In this document: positions 12,712-24,493 of the stretch, in pieces
Position numbering within the stretch: the first letter of the stretch is position 1
How the letters are laid out: each line of letters begins with the position of its first letter
NCBI GenBank assembly: GCA_025594325.1
Contig: JANHCV010000009.1
Coordinates: 744,001-808,000 of the forward strand
Direction of reading: 5' to 3'
Source of the DNA: Blastocladiella emersonii ATCC 22665
Taxonomy: Eukaryota > Blastocladiomycota > Blastocladiomycetes > Blastocladiales > Blastocladiaceae
Length of the DNA: 64,000 bases
The notes under the pieces: model-generated
What the model was told of the DNA's origin: nothing
The model's input: the letters and a program-made list of their open reading frames with translations, nothing else
Databases searched by the model: none
Made by a program: the position numbers and the translations under genes

Positions 12712-15000
12712 TCAGCTACCATGGATGAGCGCGAGAACGGCATCCTTGTACTCGTCGGACGCCATGGTCTCAGGGGCGACGCGCTGGAGCTCACGAATTG
12801 TCTCGCGCGGGCCGATGGCTGTGACGATTCCATTGCGATCCGCGGCCAGCACCGAGCGTGCAATCCATTTGGCGTCCTTGACCCCGTCAAGCCCACCGTC
12901 AGGGACGGCTCGCCAGAACGCGATTGGAAGCGAAACCGACGCGGCACGGAACGTCAGCCTGTCGATGAGGCCGGCCAAGTCGGCGTCAATGAGAATCCGG
13001 ACGAGCTCGCGGTAGGGAAAACCGATAGGTTGGCACAGCGAGAGGCAACCAGTGTGACCCATAAACTGGGTGAGATCTTGGTGCACGTTCAAAATCTTGA
13101 CCAGCGCCTTGACCGCGGACTGAGGAAGGTCGCGGATAGCGGACTGCGGGTCGATTGCAATGAGATCGGCGACAGACTCGGCCCAGGCTCGCTGGTTTGA
13201 CAAGGGGCATTCACTACATGTCATCAGAACCGAGCTCCGTGGAAGTTGGTGCTTTCCGTCGCTGGCAGTCAGCTGAGCGCAAATCATGGCACCGAGAAAC
13301 AGTGGAACAGTCTCAGACCCGCGGAAAAAGTCTGGCGCGAGCTTGCGCAATTCGGGCTGCCGGAACACGGCCACCGGAATCCATGCAACTGCCGAGCAAG
13401 CTGTACTGTCGTAAAGCGCCACAAAGCTAGCCGCAAGTTGGATCACTACAACGGGATCCACGAGGACGTTGCTGGCGAAAACGGATTTCAGAAAGCGCGC
13501 CGATGCAAGTTGCTCGTGAAAGGACGGGCAACTTGTGTAGCTTCGAGCAACGTTAACAAGCGACATGGCGAGCTCTTTGATCGGGATATCAGCCCTCTCG
13601 TCGAAATGGCGATCAGCGAATGCCAGAATGGATTGAGGCGCAAGCTCGGGGAAGGGCAGCGTGCCGTCTGGTAAAGGAGCGCATTCCGAAAACGCTAGGT
13701 GTCAGACAGTGGGTTAGCACAGGTACACGAGGTGGAACATCCGAAAGCACGTACCTCGGACCAGAGCTGGGGCGAAGCGATCTCCCAAACGCTCGGCCAC
13801 CCCCAAAAGCAGCGCCGAGTCAAGCGCATCATCGCTCTTGCTGCCAAGCAGTCCCCAGCAGATGAGATGGCCCCACGCCGCAACGTCAAGCAGTTTGAGA
13901 TCGTCGAGAATCGCGATATTGCCGGCTGACCGCGCCGCGCGCTCCGATTTCAGGCGCTCGAGGATTGCGGAGCGGTCTGATTCGCGGACCGAGCCAAGCA
14001 AGCGCTCGCGACCATGTTCGGAAAGCCTTTGAAGCAGTTGTGGCTTGAAGCAGAGATGCACAACGAGGTGGTTTCCGTTGAACAAGAGGTCCGAGTCCGT
14101 CCAACTTTCTTGCAAAAGGTAGTCGAGTAGCTGCACCGTGGCGTCAGTGGAAGCCTTCCACTCGCTGTTGCTGATCGTGTTGAGGAAGGAAACAGCAAAG
14201 AAAGGTTCGCTCATGAGTTCGGCCAGCCATGTTCCGTCGTCCGTGAGGTGGTCACGCATCGCGTCAAGAACGGATGGGCTGCCCGAAAATAACGCAATGA
14301 AGCTGAGGTAGTCGGCGAGATCGAACTGGCGCTCTTCGTCGATGTCCGCATGATTGAACACTCGCCCGGATTGATTCGAGAACAGCGCATAGGTCCAGAA
14401 AGAAAAGGAGAGTCCAGGGACGACAGGAAGCTGGCTAGAAACGTGGCGGAAGAGGTTGCTGAGCGATGCGGCGTCGAGTCGAAGTCCTGCGATGACCAAG
14501 AGTTGGAGGAGCGCAAGCACCGGATGGTCAGCGCTTGAGAGTATTACCTCGCCGTCGCGGCCCTCGTGCAAGTCCCGCAAGTCTTCGGAGAAGATATCTT
14601 CGTCGAAGAACTCGGACTCGAATGCGGATCGAGCCAAAATAACGAGTCGGTCCGCGAGGATCGTAAACAGAGAAGTGACAAGGCCAAAGCTGAGGTCACC
14701 AGGTGCAATTCGCACGGCCTCGTCGCCAATCCCAGCTTCGAGAAGCACTCCGACATCGGTGGCGAGCAAGACCTCGTCCTGGGCGTAAGTTAGCCGGTCG
14801 TCCTCGGAGGGTCCAACTTCAAGCAGATAGTCAAGCCAAAGTCGCTTCACCAGCGAGTTGCGCGCTGATCCGTAAAGCTCGCGAGTCGCAAGGCAGAGCG
14901 CGAGCCTGGGGCGGGCGAGCTGAACAACCAAACCAACGAGTTCGGTTGGCAGCGCGCCCAGGCCCGCCAGTTCGGCGGAATGCATAGAGTGTCGATTCAT
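12712..15000 (-). CDS. F-box-like family member B, intact
   Basis: A 742-residue protein from exons 15000-13755 and 13694-12712; the phase-1 intron has gtacgt at its donor and ctag at its acceptor. It begins MNRHSMHS and then has the F-box-like GALPTELVGLVVQLARPRLA, a long Leu-rich alpha-helical middle, and a C-terminal region with AWIPVAVFRQP, the Cys motif MTCSECPLSNQRAW, FWRAVPDGGLDGVKDAKW and RVAPETMASDEY. It is the closest relative of the partial gene at 63555, and the likeness extends into the 5' flank. No catalytic motif is visible. F-box proteins usually present substrates to SCF ubiquitin ligases, but the N-terminal match is short and I could not test it. The ATG at 15000 is supported by conservation in the 63555 copy. 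Confidence 0.75.
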
Positions 15001-15150
15001 GGGGTGGCAGTTACATGGGAATGGAGTGCTCAACAGGGAGCGGCGAACGGTGCGGAACGGGCGGCGAATGACAACGATGAGTCGCAAGCCACCTCGGTTC
15101 GCCCACGTGGCACTCGTGCTCGTAAACCACGCGCCCGCTCCGAACCGGTT
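15001..15150. repeat. Duplicated 5' flank of member B (matches 63405-63554, opposite orientation)
   Basis: Read on the minus strand, this block contains cggttcggagcggg, a shared tacgagcacgag/cacgagcacgag element, a cacgtgg box, gccgctccctgttgagcact and catgtaactgccacccc before the ATG. The same order with few changes occurs just upstream of the gene at 63555. The duplication therefore carried the promoter as well as the coding region. Confidence 0.7.
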
Positions 15151-15154
15151 GCTC

Positions 15155-15810
15155 AATCGTATCGCACCCGTTGTGGCACAGTTGCTCGCGCGCACTGACT
15201 TTGGCGAGGTCCGGGAACTTGGCCAGCAACTCACGGATCGCGACTGCAGCGCCTGGTGCAAGCCTACGGAGTGCGAATGGGTCTATAGCTAGAAGATCCG
15301 CGATTGTATCGTGCCACGCGCGTTGATTGGAGAGGTTGCAATTGTGGCACGCCAGGCGAAATGCAGTACGCTCGGAGGCACGGTTCGAAGTTTAGAACGC
15401 ATTGAGAGACTCGAGAACGTGCTTGGCGAGCGCGTCCGGCTTTGTGCCGGCGTCAGAAAGGATCGAGAGCGAGCGCAGCCTCGCCAGCAGCAAATCGAGG
15501 AGAAATCGGACATGTTCTCCGCGTCAAGCCTGCTGCGGAAGTCCTTGACCAAGATCTCGAAGAACGGGCCGAGGTTCGACGGATATGTCGGAAACTTGGA
15601 ACGGTATTAATCGATGAAGACGGGTTCCTCCCAACCGCGCAAAACTGCGGAGAGCTGCGGCTTGGTGGCGAGGCCGGAACGTCCCGCAAAGCACAGCTCG
15701 CTCGCCGTGGCGCACACGACGGAGCGCGGGCACGCGAGCTGCAAGACCGGGACGAGCACCTCGGTCGGAAGATCTGAAAATGTGGGGTCCTGAGGCTTCA
15801 TTAGATTCAT
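15155..15810 (-). pseudogene. F-box-like family relic C, internally deleted
   Basis: A short remnant of a subfamily II member. Its N-terminus MNLMKPQDPTFSDLPTEVL closely matches member E at 56772. The frame hits TAA at about 15610, continues in the same frame with PTYPSNLGPFFEI, then shifts to DFLLDLLLARLRSLSIL (the part matching IDQLLDLALDKLRL in E), and stops near 15390. Immediately after comes a C-terminal piece, CHNCNLSNQRAWHDTIADLL, followed by LCHNGCDTIE. The middle, over 1 kb in intact members, is missing. It is broken by stop, frameshift and deletion and lies between members B and D. Confidence 0.7.
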
Positions 15811-15982
15811 TGCAGGGAGTTACTAAGTGTGGCGACTTTGCGGGAGCAATGGCGAGAGGGAGAAAGTGCGTTAGGGCAGCAGCAACCAACACGTCGTTCA
15901 TCTCGCTGGCCAACGCACGCTTCGCTTCCCCCGCAAGCCGAGAGATTCGGAAGGCAGCAATACGTGTATTCAAAATCATGTC

Positions 15983-18304
15983 CTACTCGAGGGCCGGAGC
16001 CACAGCCGGCTCAGCCATCCCGCTCGCCGCCATGGCTCGCGGCGCAGCTCGCCAGATCTCGTGCAAGTACACTTCGTGGCCAAGCTCATCCTCAGCCGCA
16101 TCGCCCTTGCCGATCTCAGTCACGGTCCGCGCAATCCATTTGGCGCTCGTCGCGCCGTCGAGCGCGCCGTCGTCGATCGCGCGCCACACCGAGAGCGGTA
16201 CCGCCTGGCCGTGCGCTTCGCCGCCGGCCAGAACGTGAAGGAATCCCGCGAGATCCGCGCGGAGAAGCATGTGGACCATGGCGAGGACCGGCGCCGCGAT
16301 CGTGTCGCACGCGCGGTGACACAGATTGCGGCGCAGGTCAGCGAAATCCGAGGCTTTGGCGGACGTGGTCTCGATGAGCGCGGGACCGAGACTCAGGGGC
16401 ATCTGGCTGATGACAGCCGAGTCGATGGCAACGAGTTCGGCGAGCGTATCGAGCCAGGCGCGCTGCCCCGACAGCTCGCAGAAGCGGCACGCGGTGCGGA
16501 ACGTGGCGATGCGAATGCCCGGGTGAGCGCCGACGCGGCCGAGCATCTGCGCGTGGACCATGGTGGCGAGGAGTAGCGACGCCGTCTTGGCGTCGCGGAT
16601 GAAGGCCAGTGCGCGGTCGCGGGTCGCGGGATCGTGAAGGGCGGCGACGGGGACCCACACGAGCGAAGTGCACTCGAGCGGGCCGTGCTGCGAGACGAAA
16701 GCGTTGGCGAGGAGGAACATGGGCCACAGGGCGGCGCCCGGCAGGTCCGTGCTGCAGAAGATGACGGCGAGGACCGCGCTGGCCGCTTCGGGGTCGAGAC
16801 GAACGATTCGGGGTCCGTCACGACGCGTGCGGCTGGTCCGTAGTGTGACTGGCCCTTTCACGGCGAGGCACTCGGCCCACTCAGCGACATTGGCGATGAA
16901 CTGGACGAGCTCGTCCGACGACAACTGCGCCTGGGCGAGGACGAGGATCGCGTGAATCGTCCCGTGGTTTTTCGGGATGCGCGACGCGATGCTGAAGGCT
17001 AGCGAGAAAGGTCACACGGTCAGCTCAACGCTCACGAATCAATCCGAGATCAACCACGGCGTACCATGAACGAGGACCTTGCCCAGCCGGCCACCGAGCC
17101 GCTCGATGATAAACTTGGCCCGCGCGCTGCTGGACCCCGCCGCCGCCGGTTTCATGGCCTGCAACAGCAGCTGGGCCCAGGTCTGCTCGCTGAGGCATCC
17201 GTGGTCATCAAGCGCCATGACCATGTCATCGCTGGGCTTGAAGTCGTCCGCATGAAGCTGCGCGTGAATCATCAAGGTCGACTGCACAGAATCGCGCTTG
17301 GTGTACTCCATGACACGCCGAAGCACAGCGGCCGACTGAAGGTGCACCAGCGACGTGGCGTACGGCGCGACGCCGATCCACCGCGGGCCAAACACCAAGT
17401 CGAGCATGCGGACCACGTCGGCGTCCGCGGGATCGCTGGTGGAGCTCCGGAGCGAAGCGAAAAGCAGGCTGGTCGCCTCCGAGTTGCGCAGCGACTCGAC
17501 GACCCGCTGGAACTGGAAAGCGAGCTGCGGATCGGCGCGCAAGACGTCCATGATCCGCGGCGACCAGAGGAACGCAGCGTAGCGGCCGAGAAAGTCGACG
17601 AGCGAGTACTCCGCGTCCAGCGCCGTGCCGTCGACATCGGCGAACACGAAGGTCGTGGCCCGCGTCGCGGCGGTCCAGTCCTTGAACGTGAGCTTGACGG
17701 CAAAGAGCGCGGGAAAGCGAGTGCGAACGCGGTTGATGACGCGCGCGTAGTCGGCTGGATCGAGACGGCGGGTGCAGTGGAAGAGCTGCTGGACGAGCGA
17801 TGCGAGCGGGTGCTTGAAGCAGTTGACGGTGCCGCCACTGTGGCGCGCAACGTCAGCTCGAAGCAGCGCAAAGGCTTCACGGACAGCACCGACCACCGCG
17901 CCGTTGTCACCGAGATGGTGAAGCTTGGACAGCGCGAGATCGAGGAACCGGTCGGCGAGAACCGGCGCGGCCGCCACCTCGGCAGCGTAAGCGACCAATG
18001 TGGACTGCGGGCCAAGCCGGTCGCACCGCGTCTGGACCGCGCTTTCGTAAAAGTAGCCGAGGTCGGTCGCGAAGTCGGGGAACTCTTCAAAGTACGTTTC
18101 CGGGTAGCGCGGGTCGAGGTTCCGGCGCAGCTTGGAGTGCAGCCAGACCTGCGCGACGGGGCCGGTCCGCGCCACGGTGCCCAGCTCGCGCGACGCGATG
18201 CAGACGAGGAAGCGCGAGTTGGCGAGCTGCAGCAGCACGGCCGTGAGGAGCTCGGGCGGGAGCGCGGCGAGGTTGTGTTGCTGTGACTGACAAGTAGTTT
18301 TCAT
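15983..18304 (-). CDS. F-box-like family member D, intact
   Basis: A 751-residue protein from exons 18304-17065 and 16998-15983, with a phase-1 intron (gtacgc donor, ctag acceptor) at the family position, joining VLVHG to AFSIASR. The N-terminus reads LAALPPELLTAVLLQLANS, an F-box-like helix pair. The C-terminal half has VWVPVAALHDPATRDRA, the Cys motif CRFCELSGQRAWLDTLAEL, LCHRACDTI, and VWRAIDDGALDGATSAKW. It is more Arg/Ala-rich and higher in GC than members A and B. It groups with relic C and member E by CDTI, RADLAG and VWRAID. Function is unknown. The stop is TAG, which shows that TAG is a true stop here. Confidence 0.75.
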
Positions 18305-18863
18305 TGCAAGGTCTAAGTTCGTGGGGGAGAGAGCGGGGACCGCGAGCGCGACGCGCCTCTTGACCGACCTCCTCACCGAGCCGCAGCTCAAGCGCGTAAG
18401 GTTACGGCTGCCTTCGTGCTCGACAGTCCTCTGTTCACTGGCCCACAGGAATCCGAAGCGGCGTCAGACTGGGTCACGGTGACGCGTCCTGCTCGCGCTG
18501 CGCCACACGGGCCGGGCTGACTCGGGATTGCTCACTCACCCTCGACACGCGACGACTTCAACGTTTCACATTTATGAAAGAAGAGGGGAGAGAGAGACTA
18601 GACGGTAGAGAGTGGCCCCCGCGATCCCGCGGCCAGGGCGGCGTGTATTCAGTCATCCAGAACGGGACGATCGAGTTGGGGTGAGGGGGAGGATGGTGGT
18701 CGCCCTACCAACGAGACGAGGACAACGATTCAGTACAGGGTTTCAACCAAGCATGCATTTGGTAGGGTAGAGGGAGGGGCAACAACGGCAAAGAGGGGAG
18801 AGGTGGGGTAAGGAAGCAGGGAGGGAGGAGGTCGCGCACCATGGAGAGAGGGACGAGAACAGC
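18305..18863. other. Intergenic region between ATP4 and member D
   Basis: 559 bp forming the 5' flank of member D and the 3' flank of ATP4. It contains purine-rich gagggg/gagaga runs near 18580-18720 and 18770-18850. No gene or clear regulatory motif is seen. Confidence 0.4.
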
Positions 18864-19895
18864 TTAGGCCTTCTTGGCGAGACCCTCGATGTCGGCGATG
18901 CACTGGTTGACGAGATCGGCTTGCTACAAACACGGAACAGCGATGGGGAAGTGAGTGACCGATCAACCCGAGCACACCGACAAGCAGCAAAAGACGTACG
19001 ATCTTGGGGTCGGCGAGGGCGGCGTTGAGGCGGGCGAGCACCTTCTCGGCGAGCTCCTTCTGCTGGCGCTCGCGGACCGAGGTCTCGTGGCGGACCCAGG
19101 CGTCGAGGGTGCCCTTGATCTCGGCCACGTAGGCGGTGCGCTGCTTGAGCTCGTACGCCTCGGCCTCGAGGGCGGCCATGGACTTGGACATGGCGAACAG
19201 CGACTTGGTGATGTCGACGACGTCGGCCATCTCGGCGACCGAGTCGATCTTCTCGGCGACGGCGGCCTTGTGGTCGGCGCGCGCCTGGGTGAGGATGTTC
19301 ATGATGTTCGAGATGCGGCCCTCAGACCACTGCACGATGGGCTCCTTCATGCCGCGGTACAGCAGCGTGGCGATGCCGAGGAACGACGCCAGGATGAGCG
19401 TCTCCTCGTTGAACACGTAGATCTCCTTGGAGATGGCGAAGGCCGCGGCGCCCGTGCCGAGGGTCACGATGCCGGTCTTGGACACGATGTTGTTGCCGGG
19501 GAGGGCATCGATCACGCTCTTGGCCTTCTGGGCGGGCTCGGGGCGGGTCTCTGTTCGAGGCGGGAGGGTCGGCGGTCAGCTCATGGACCCGTGCGGAGCG
19601 CGCAGAGAGTAGCGACACGAACCCGACGAGTACTGGCTGGAGGCGGAACCACAAAGTCAACGCAAGGTACGGGCATGCGTTCGGTTTGCGGCGATCACCG
19701 CGATAACCGAGCACGAGCGAGCGCGAACGAAAAGTATACACGAAGAGGACAGCGAGCAGTCCGTCAGCCTTGTGCGCAGTGCCACCAGTCGCAGGGCGCC
19801 CGGACGTACCGGGAGGCCAGGGCGACGCGGGGCACGGGGGCCATGGCGCGGAGGCCGGCGGCGGCGCGGGTGGCGGCGGCGAGACGGAGGGCCAT
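18864..19895 (-). CDS. ATP4: Mitochondrial F1Fo ATP synthase subunit b (Atp4)
   Basis: Peripheral-stalk subunit of ATP synthase in the inner mitochondrial membrane. The first exon (19895-19810) encodes an Arg/Ala-rich presequence starting MALRLAAATRAAAGLRAM, typical of matrix targeting. The mature part carries KAKSVIDALPGNN, two hydrophobic hairpin segments (around GIVTLGTGAAAFAIS and LILASFLGIATLLYRG) and then a long charged helix. The last intron is 18999-18924 (gtacgt...tag), giving an end in DIEGLAKKA. The first intron (about 19809-19551, 259 nt) has a gtacgt donor and the only nearby acceptor in cag, but with these ends the phases do not close (697 coding nt). The exact junction, or one base of the sequence, is therefore uncertain. 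The family assignment does not depend on this. Confidence 0.85.
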
Positions 19896-20227
19896 GGTGG
19901 AAGCGGGGGCGGATGCGCGAAGTGGCGGACGTTGCGTGCAGCGGGCCAGGCGAGCGAGATGAGGGTCGGGGGCCGGGGCGTGTGCGGCGCGACGACGGCG
20001 GCCGGCGGCGGCAACGGCAGCGGCCGCGAGGCGAGAGCGGCGGCAGGGAAAATCTCGTCAAACAAGCATCACGTGGCGTCACCCTTCTCCTCAAAACTTG
20101 ATTTGACCTTCGCGAATATCATCTCATAATCGTCCCTCCCCTCTCAGAACTCGATGCAATGGAACCGCGGATACAGAATACCGTATACTATCGCCTTCGA
20201 TCCACCAAAACTCCTCCCTACACCACC
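19896..20227. other. ATP4 upstream region
   Basis: 332 bp between the ATP4 start and the stop of the homeodomain/LW gene, both on the minus strand. It should hold the ATP4 promoter and the 3' end of the upstream transcript. No conserved element is recognised. Confidence 0.35.
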
Positions 20228-20597
20228 TCAGAACCCGCCGCGCGTTCCACCCCGGGCCGCAGCCCCGCGCCCGCCACGGAACCCGCCGCGTCCACGTCCA
20301 CCACGGCCACCACGGCCTCCAAACTCGGCGGCGGCCGCGACCGCGGGCGCGTCGGTGCGGTCGTACGGGTGGAACCCGTGGTTGGCGGGCGGCGCGATGG
20401 ATGGTGGGGCGGCCGCGGGCGGGGCGGGGGCGTTGGCGGCGGCAGCAGCCTGGAAGCCGGCGGCGCCGAGCGTGCTCATGAGCTGCGCGAGCTGCTGCGG
20501 GTTGCTGTTGCTGGCGAGCTGCGACAGGCCGAACGGGTCGGCGGCGGGTGCTGGCGGCGGCACGAGCTGCGGCTGCTGCTGGGCCTGCGCGACTTGT

Positions 20598-20630
<33 letters not shown>

Positions 20631-23600
20631 AGGGTAGCGCTAGATAGGGGGCCGCGGAAGGTTGTGAGCGGAGGATGCTTCGGGAGTGAGACGACGACGA
20701 GAACGTACGCGGCGAGCGTGTTGAAGAGCCCGGGATTCACGGCCCTAGACGCGCCCGCGCGAGGTCGCTTCGTGTCAGTTTTCGCTGCTCGTGTCGATTC
20801 ACGCAGTCGCGCATGCGCACGTACAGGAGATTCAGCAGCTGCGCGGTGGTTTGAGGATTGGCCTGCCCGAACGCGCCGAGGACGCCTGCGGCTGCGGCGG
20901 CGGGGAGCGCGGTCACGGCCGGCGGCGGGGCCTCGAACGACCGCACGAAGGCCTTGAGCGTCGCGTCCTTGATGTTGGCCGATGGGAGGTTGCCGTCGGG
21001 CTACACGATTCGAGAGGAGGAGCGGAAACGACGCGAGGAAGCACACCAGCGGGGAGGTTAGACAGTAGATCGAGCAAAAAAAATCGAGTTTTCCATTGAC
21101 GACGACGGCCACGCTCTCCACCTCCACCTCCTCCAACTCCTCCACCCATCCACCAGCTCGCTCCATCCAACCTGAGCCGAGCTCGCCGTGGTCCGGCGCC
21201 AGTCCCACGCGCGCGAGTGACGCGGGGAGGGCAGCCTGAACCGAGTCCGGGTCCGAGTTCGAGATCGAGAGAGCAAGTGTGTGAAGTGCTGGAAACGAGT
21301 CAAAGCGACCACCACCACCCAGTCCGCCACGACAGAAAGAACGAGAGAAAACACGTACAATAGTCGCCCTGCGCCGCGCCTCGTACCCGGGGACCGACTC
21401 GAACACGCCGGGCGCACACTCGCGGGGCATACTCGGGGACGGCGGCACCTCGGCCTCGGACGTGTAGTTGATAGCGACGGGCGGCGCGCTACGGCGGTCG
21501 AGCGCGAACGTCCCGCGCTCCATGGCCGCCACGGGCCACGGGACGGGCGCGCGCCAGTCGATCGAGGGGTCGAGCTTCTCGCGGGCGAACGCGACACGGC
21601 CCTCGAGCTTGTCGAAGTCGCGCGCCGACCGGCCCGCCGCGCCCGCCGCGTGCGGGTGGTGCATCTCGGCCTCGGGGTCGACCTCGACCGTGAACTCCTT
21701 GACGGCGCACAGCTCGCCGCGCCCGGCCTCGTCGCGCCACCGGATGTTCCCGCGCGACTCGCGCCGCAGCTCGGGCCGGCGCAGGATCCCCGTCGACCGC
21801 GCGCGCGGCGCCGCCGTGCGCCGCGTGATCCCGGACGTCGTCGCGGTCGCCACCACGGGCGTCGCCGTCGTCGTCGATGCGTCCGATCCCGCGGATGTCG
21901 GCGACGCCACGCCCGACGCGCGGTCGCTGTCGGCCGCGGGCGCGGCCGTGTCCACGGGACTCGGGGCCGCCGAAGCAACGGCGGCCGCGGGTTTCGCGGC
22001 CGGGACAAACGGCGCCGCGGGGCGAGCCGCCGCGACCGGCGCGGCGGGGCGGGCGGCCGAGATGGACGTGGTCTCGACGAGCTGCGACAGGATATTGGTG
22101 GGCGAGGGGTTGGGCGTGGTGGGTTTGGTGATGCGCTCCTTGCGGAGGAGCGGGCGGCGACCGTTCGTGGTCGCGTTCCCGTTGGTCATGGCGGGGGACC
22201 CGTTGGCCGACGACGACGGGGTCGACGCAGACGTCGAGCTGGCGCCCGAACCAGCGCTCGAGCCGCCGGCCGAGGGCACGTACTGGGCGGCCATGGCGGA
22301 CCACTTGGCCATGAGGTTGTCGGCGGCCGCGGCCACGTCCGGGTGGTCCGCGTACTCTTTCGGCAGGCGCCGGAGCCCCTTGATGACGTTGGGCGGCATT
22401 TTCGGGAGGTGCGCGGCCGTGATGGGCAGCACGGCGAGCGTCGAGAGGAAGTCGCGCGCAAAGGCCGCGTCGCGCTCGCGGAGGCACCGCACCATCCAGT
22501 TGCCCAGGAGCATGGGCGCGCTCTGCTGCCCGATCCAGCTGGTGGTTCCGATCGATCGGGGGACGGGCGTGAGTTAGTTTTCGGATCGGTGAGTCGATGA
22601 AGCGAATCGGGGGAGCCGTACTTGTGCAGCACGTCGGGGCGCGACCGGCGCAGCATGGCGAGGAACTTGAGCTTCTCGGGTTTGCTGCGGTCGCCCTTCT
22701 CGGCGTAGAGCCACTCGGTAAAGTCCTTGGCCGAGATGGCCTCGACGCCCGCGAACCCGCCCGTGCTGGGGTCCGTGCGCGCCGTGAGGTGGTCTGGAGT
22801 TGGTGAACGGCGACGCGGCGACGGTGAAGCAGCAGCAGCAACGACGGCGCGCGGATGATCCGGAGACAGTCGGCGATACGGGTGCGTGCGGCGGAGGACA
22901 CGTTGAGGCGGAGGCGAGGGCGTGTCCGAGTGACGACAGCCGGGTTCAGCGGCAGCGGTGACGCGGACGGCGGCGGGCGGGGTGCGGCGCGGGGAGGAGA
23001 AATAGGGCAGCTCGATGGTTAGTTTCCACATGTTTGAGGGGGGAGTCGGTGGTGGTGCGGGATCAGCGACGCGATCACACACGGAGAGCGAGCGGGTCGT
23101 GGGGGGACGCGTGGCGCTTTTATACTCTTGGACGCGTCGCAGCGTACGCGTTCGCGTCGTGCTGAGCCGCGTCCATGTTGACCGTCATCTCGTATGGATC
23201 CAAGGGAGGTAGGGAAAGAGGTAGGAAAGCGCGTACCCTTGGTCTGCTGAGTCGCCGCCGGCGGCTGGGCGGCGGGAGCGCGGGCGACGGACACGGGCGC
23301 TGGCGTCGGAGCAGCAGCTGCGGGCGCAGGCGCAGGAGCCGGAGCTACGGGTGTCGGTGCCGGGGTCGGTGCGGGTGCGGGTGCGGGCGCGGGCGCGACC
23401 GTCTCCTTGTTCATGATCTTGAGGGGCGGCGGCAGCGAGGCGGCCACGGGGTCCCTGGGCGGGAGCGGGACGCGCTCGCCGGGCGTCTTCAGGGCGCGGC
23501 GGCGCGTGAACCACGAGGACATCTGCAGGTGCGGGAGCGGGGTGTGTGGGAAGGCGGAGGGACGTGGGAGTGTGAGCAAACATCCGATTTGAGGGTGGCC

Positions 23601-24493
23601 AGGAAGGTGGGGAACAAGAAGCAGAAGCAACCGACCTGGTACTCGAGAATGTCGCCGAGCTCCTCGCACCACGCCTTGATCTGGGCATTCGTCGGGTGGT
23701 TGAAGTCGCAGAACTTGTTCTCGAGCCACGCCTTGTCGTAGGCGGAGAAGGTCTTGCGCTTGCTGCGGAGCGGAGCGCGCTTGCCTGCAAGCGGATCGGA
23801 GTGCAAGTTGGTTAGCCATCATCAGCTTCTGCGCGCGTGGATGGACTTTCGAGTTCAAGTTTGAGCTCGAGAGTCAGAGGAGAGTAGAGTAGACGTACGC
23901 TTGGCGGCGGGCGCGCGGCCGCTGGACCGAGTCTTCATGCGCGACGAGCTGCTGCTGCTGTCGTCGCTCTCCTCCTCGTCGCCCTCCTCGTCGTCGTCGT
24001 CGTCATTCTCACTGCTCGCCACGTCGACGGCGGCCTCGGACGCGGTGCGCTTGACGGGGGCGCGGCGCGTGCCGACGCTGGCCATGGGCCCGCTCGGCGC
24101 GGCGGCTGGAGCAACGAGAGGCGCAGCAGCGGTAACGGCGGCGGCGGCGACGGTGGTGGTGGTGTTGTAGTAGTTGAGGTACGACGAGTAGGCGGCGGCG
24201 GCGGCGTAGGCGGGCATGAGCGGGTTGACGGGGACCATGCCGGGCGCAGGAGCAAACGACGAGGGGCCGATGGTGACGGGGGCGGCGGTGGGGCCGAACG
24301 GGTTGGCGCCGGCAAAGGGCGAGGGCAGGAGGGGCGAGGACGAGGACGAGGCGAGCAGGAAGCCGGACTGCGTCAGCCCGTGCACCTGCGGCGGGAAGAG
24401 CGGCACGACGGCAGTTTGCATACCGGAGGTGGCCGTGGCGGCGGCCGAGGCCGAGGCCGAAGCCGCGGTGGTTGAAGCGGGGTCGGCGGACAT
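20228..24493 (-). CDS. Homeodomain + TFIIS-N (LW) domain PP1-docking protein, PNUTS/LD/Ppn1 type
   Basis: Nuclear regulatory protein, probably the PP1-targeting subunit of a transcription-termination phosphatase module. Eight exons (24493-23899, 23784-23636, 23522-23237, 22793-22622, 22538-21359, 21000-20825, 20744-20709, 20639-20228) sum to 3006 nt, 1001 residues, with all phases closing. The order is: Ala/Ser-rich N-terminus, acidic patch, homeodomain at about 205-262 (KRKTFSAYDKAWLENKF to WFTRRRALK), Pro/Ala linker, LW domain at about 357-485 (MLLGNWMVRCLRERD, MPPNVIKGLRRLPKEY), an RVxF-like PP1 site GNIRW near 663, a Gln tract and a C-terminal RGG box. Plant LD joins a homeodomain to an LW domain, and animal PNUTS joins LW, RVxF and RGG. 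The homeodomain lacks Asn51 (Arg instead), so specific DNA binding is doubtful. Intron 3 (443 nt) may contain a second promoter. Confidence 0.72.
20600..20632. repeat. CTG/CAG trinucleotide repeat coding for polyglutamine
   Basis: About ten uninterrupted ctg units on the plus strand, read as CAG on the coding strand at the start of the last exon of the homeodomain/LW gene. They encode about ten consecutive Gln, followed by further Gln-rich sequence. Length polymorphism between strains is likely. Confidence 0.85.
23117..23124 (-). promoter_or_regulatory. TATA box inside intron 3 of the homeodomain/LW gene
   Basis: The minus strand reads tataaaag here, 93 bases before an ATG at 23031 (MWKLTIELPYF). 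The frame from that ATG runs unbroken into exon 4 without splicing. This fits an alternative promoter for a short form with the LW domain but no homeodomain, or an independent downstream gene. Confidence 0.4.
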
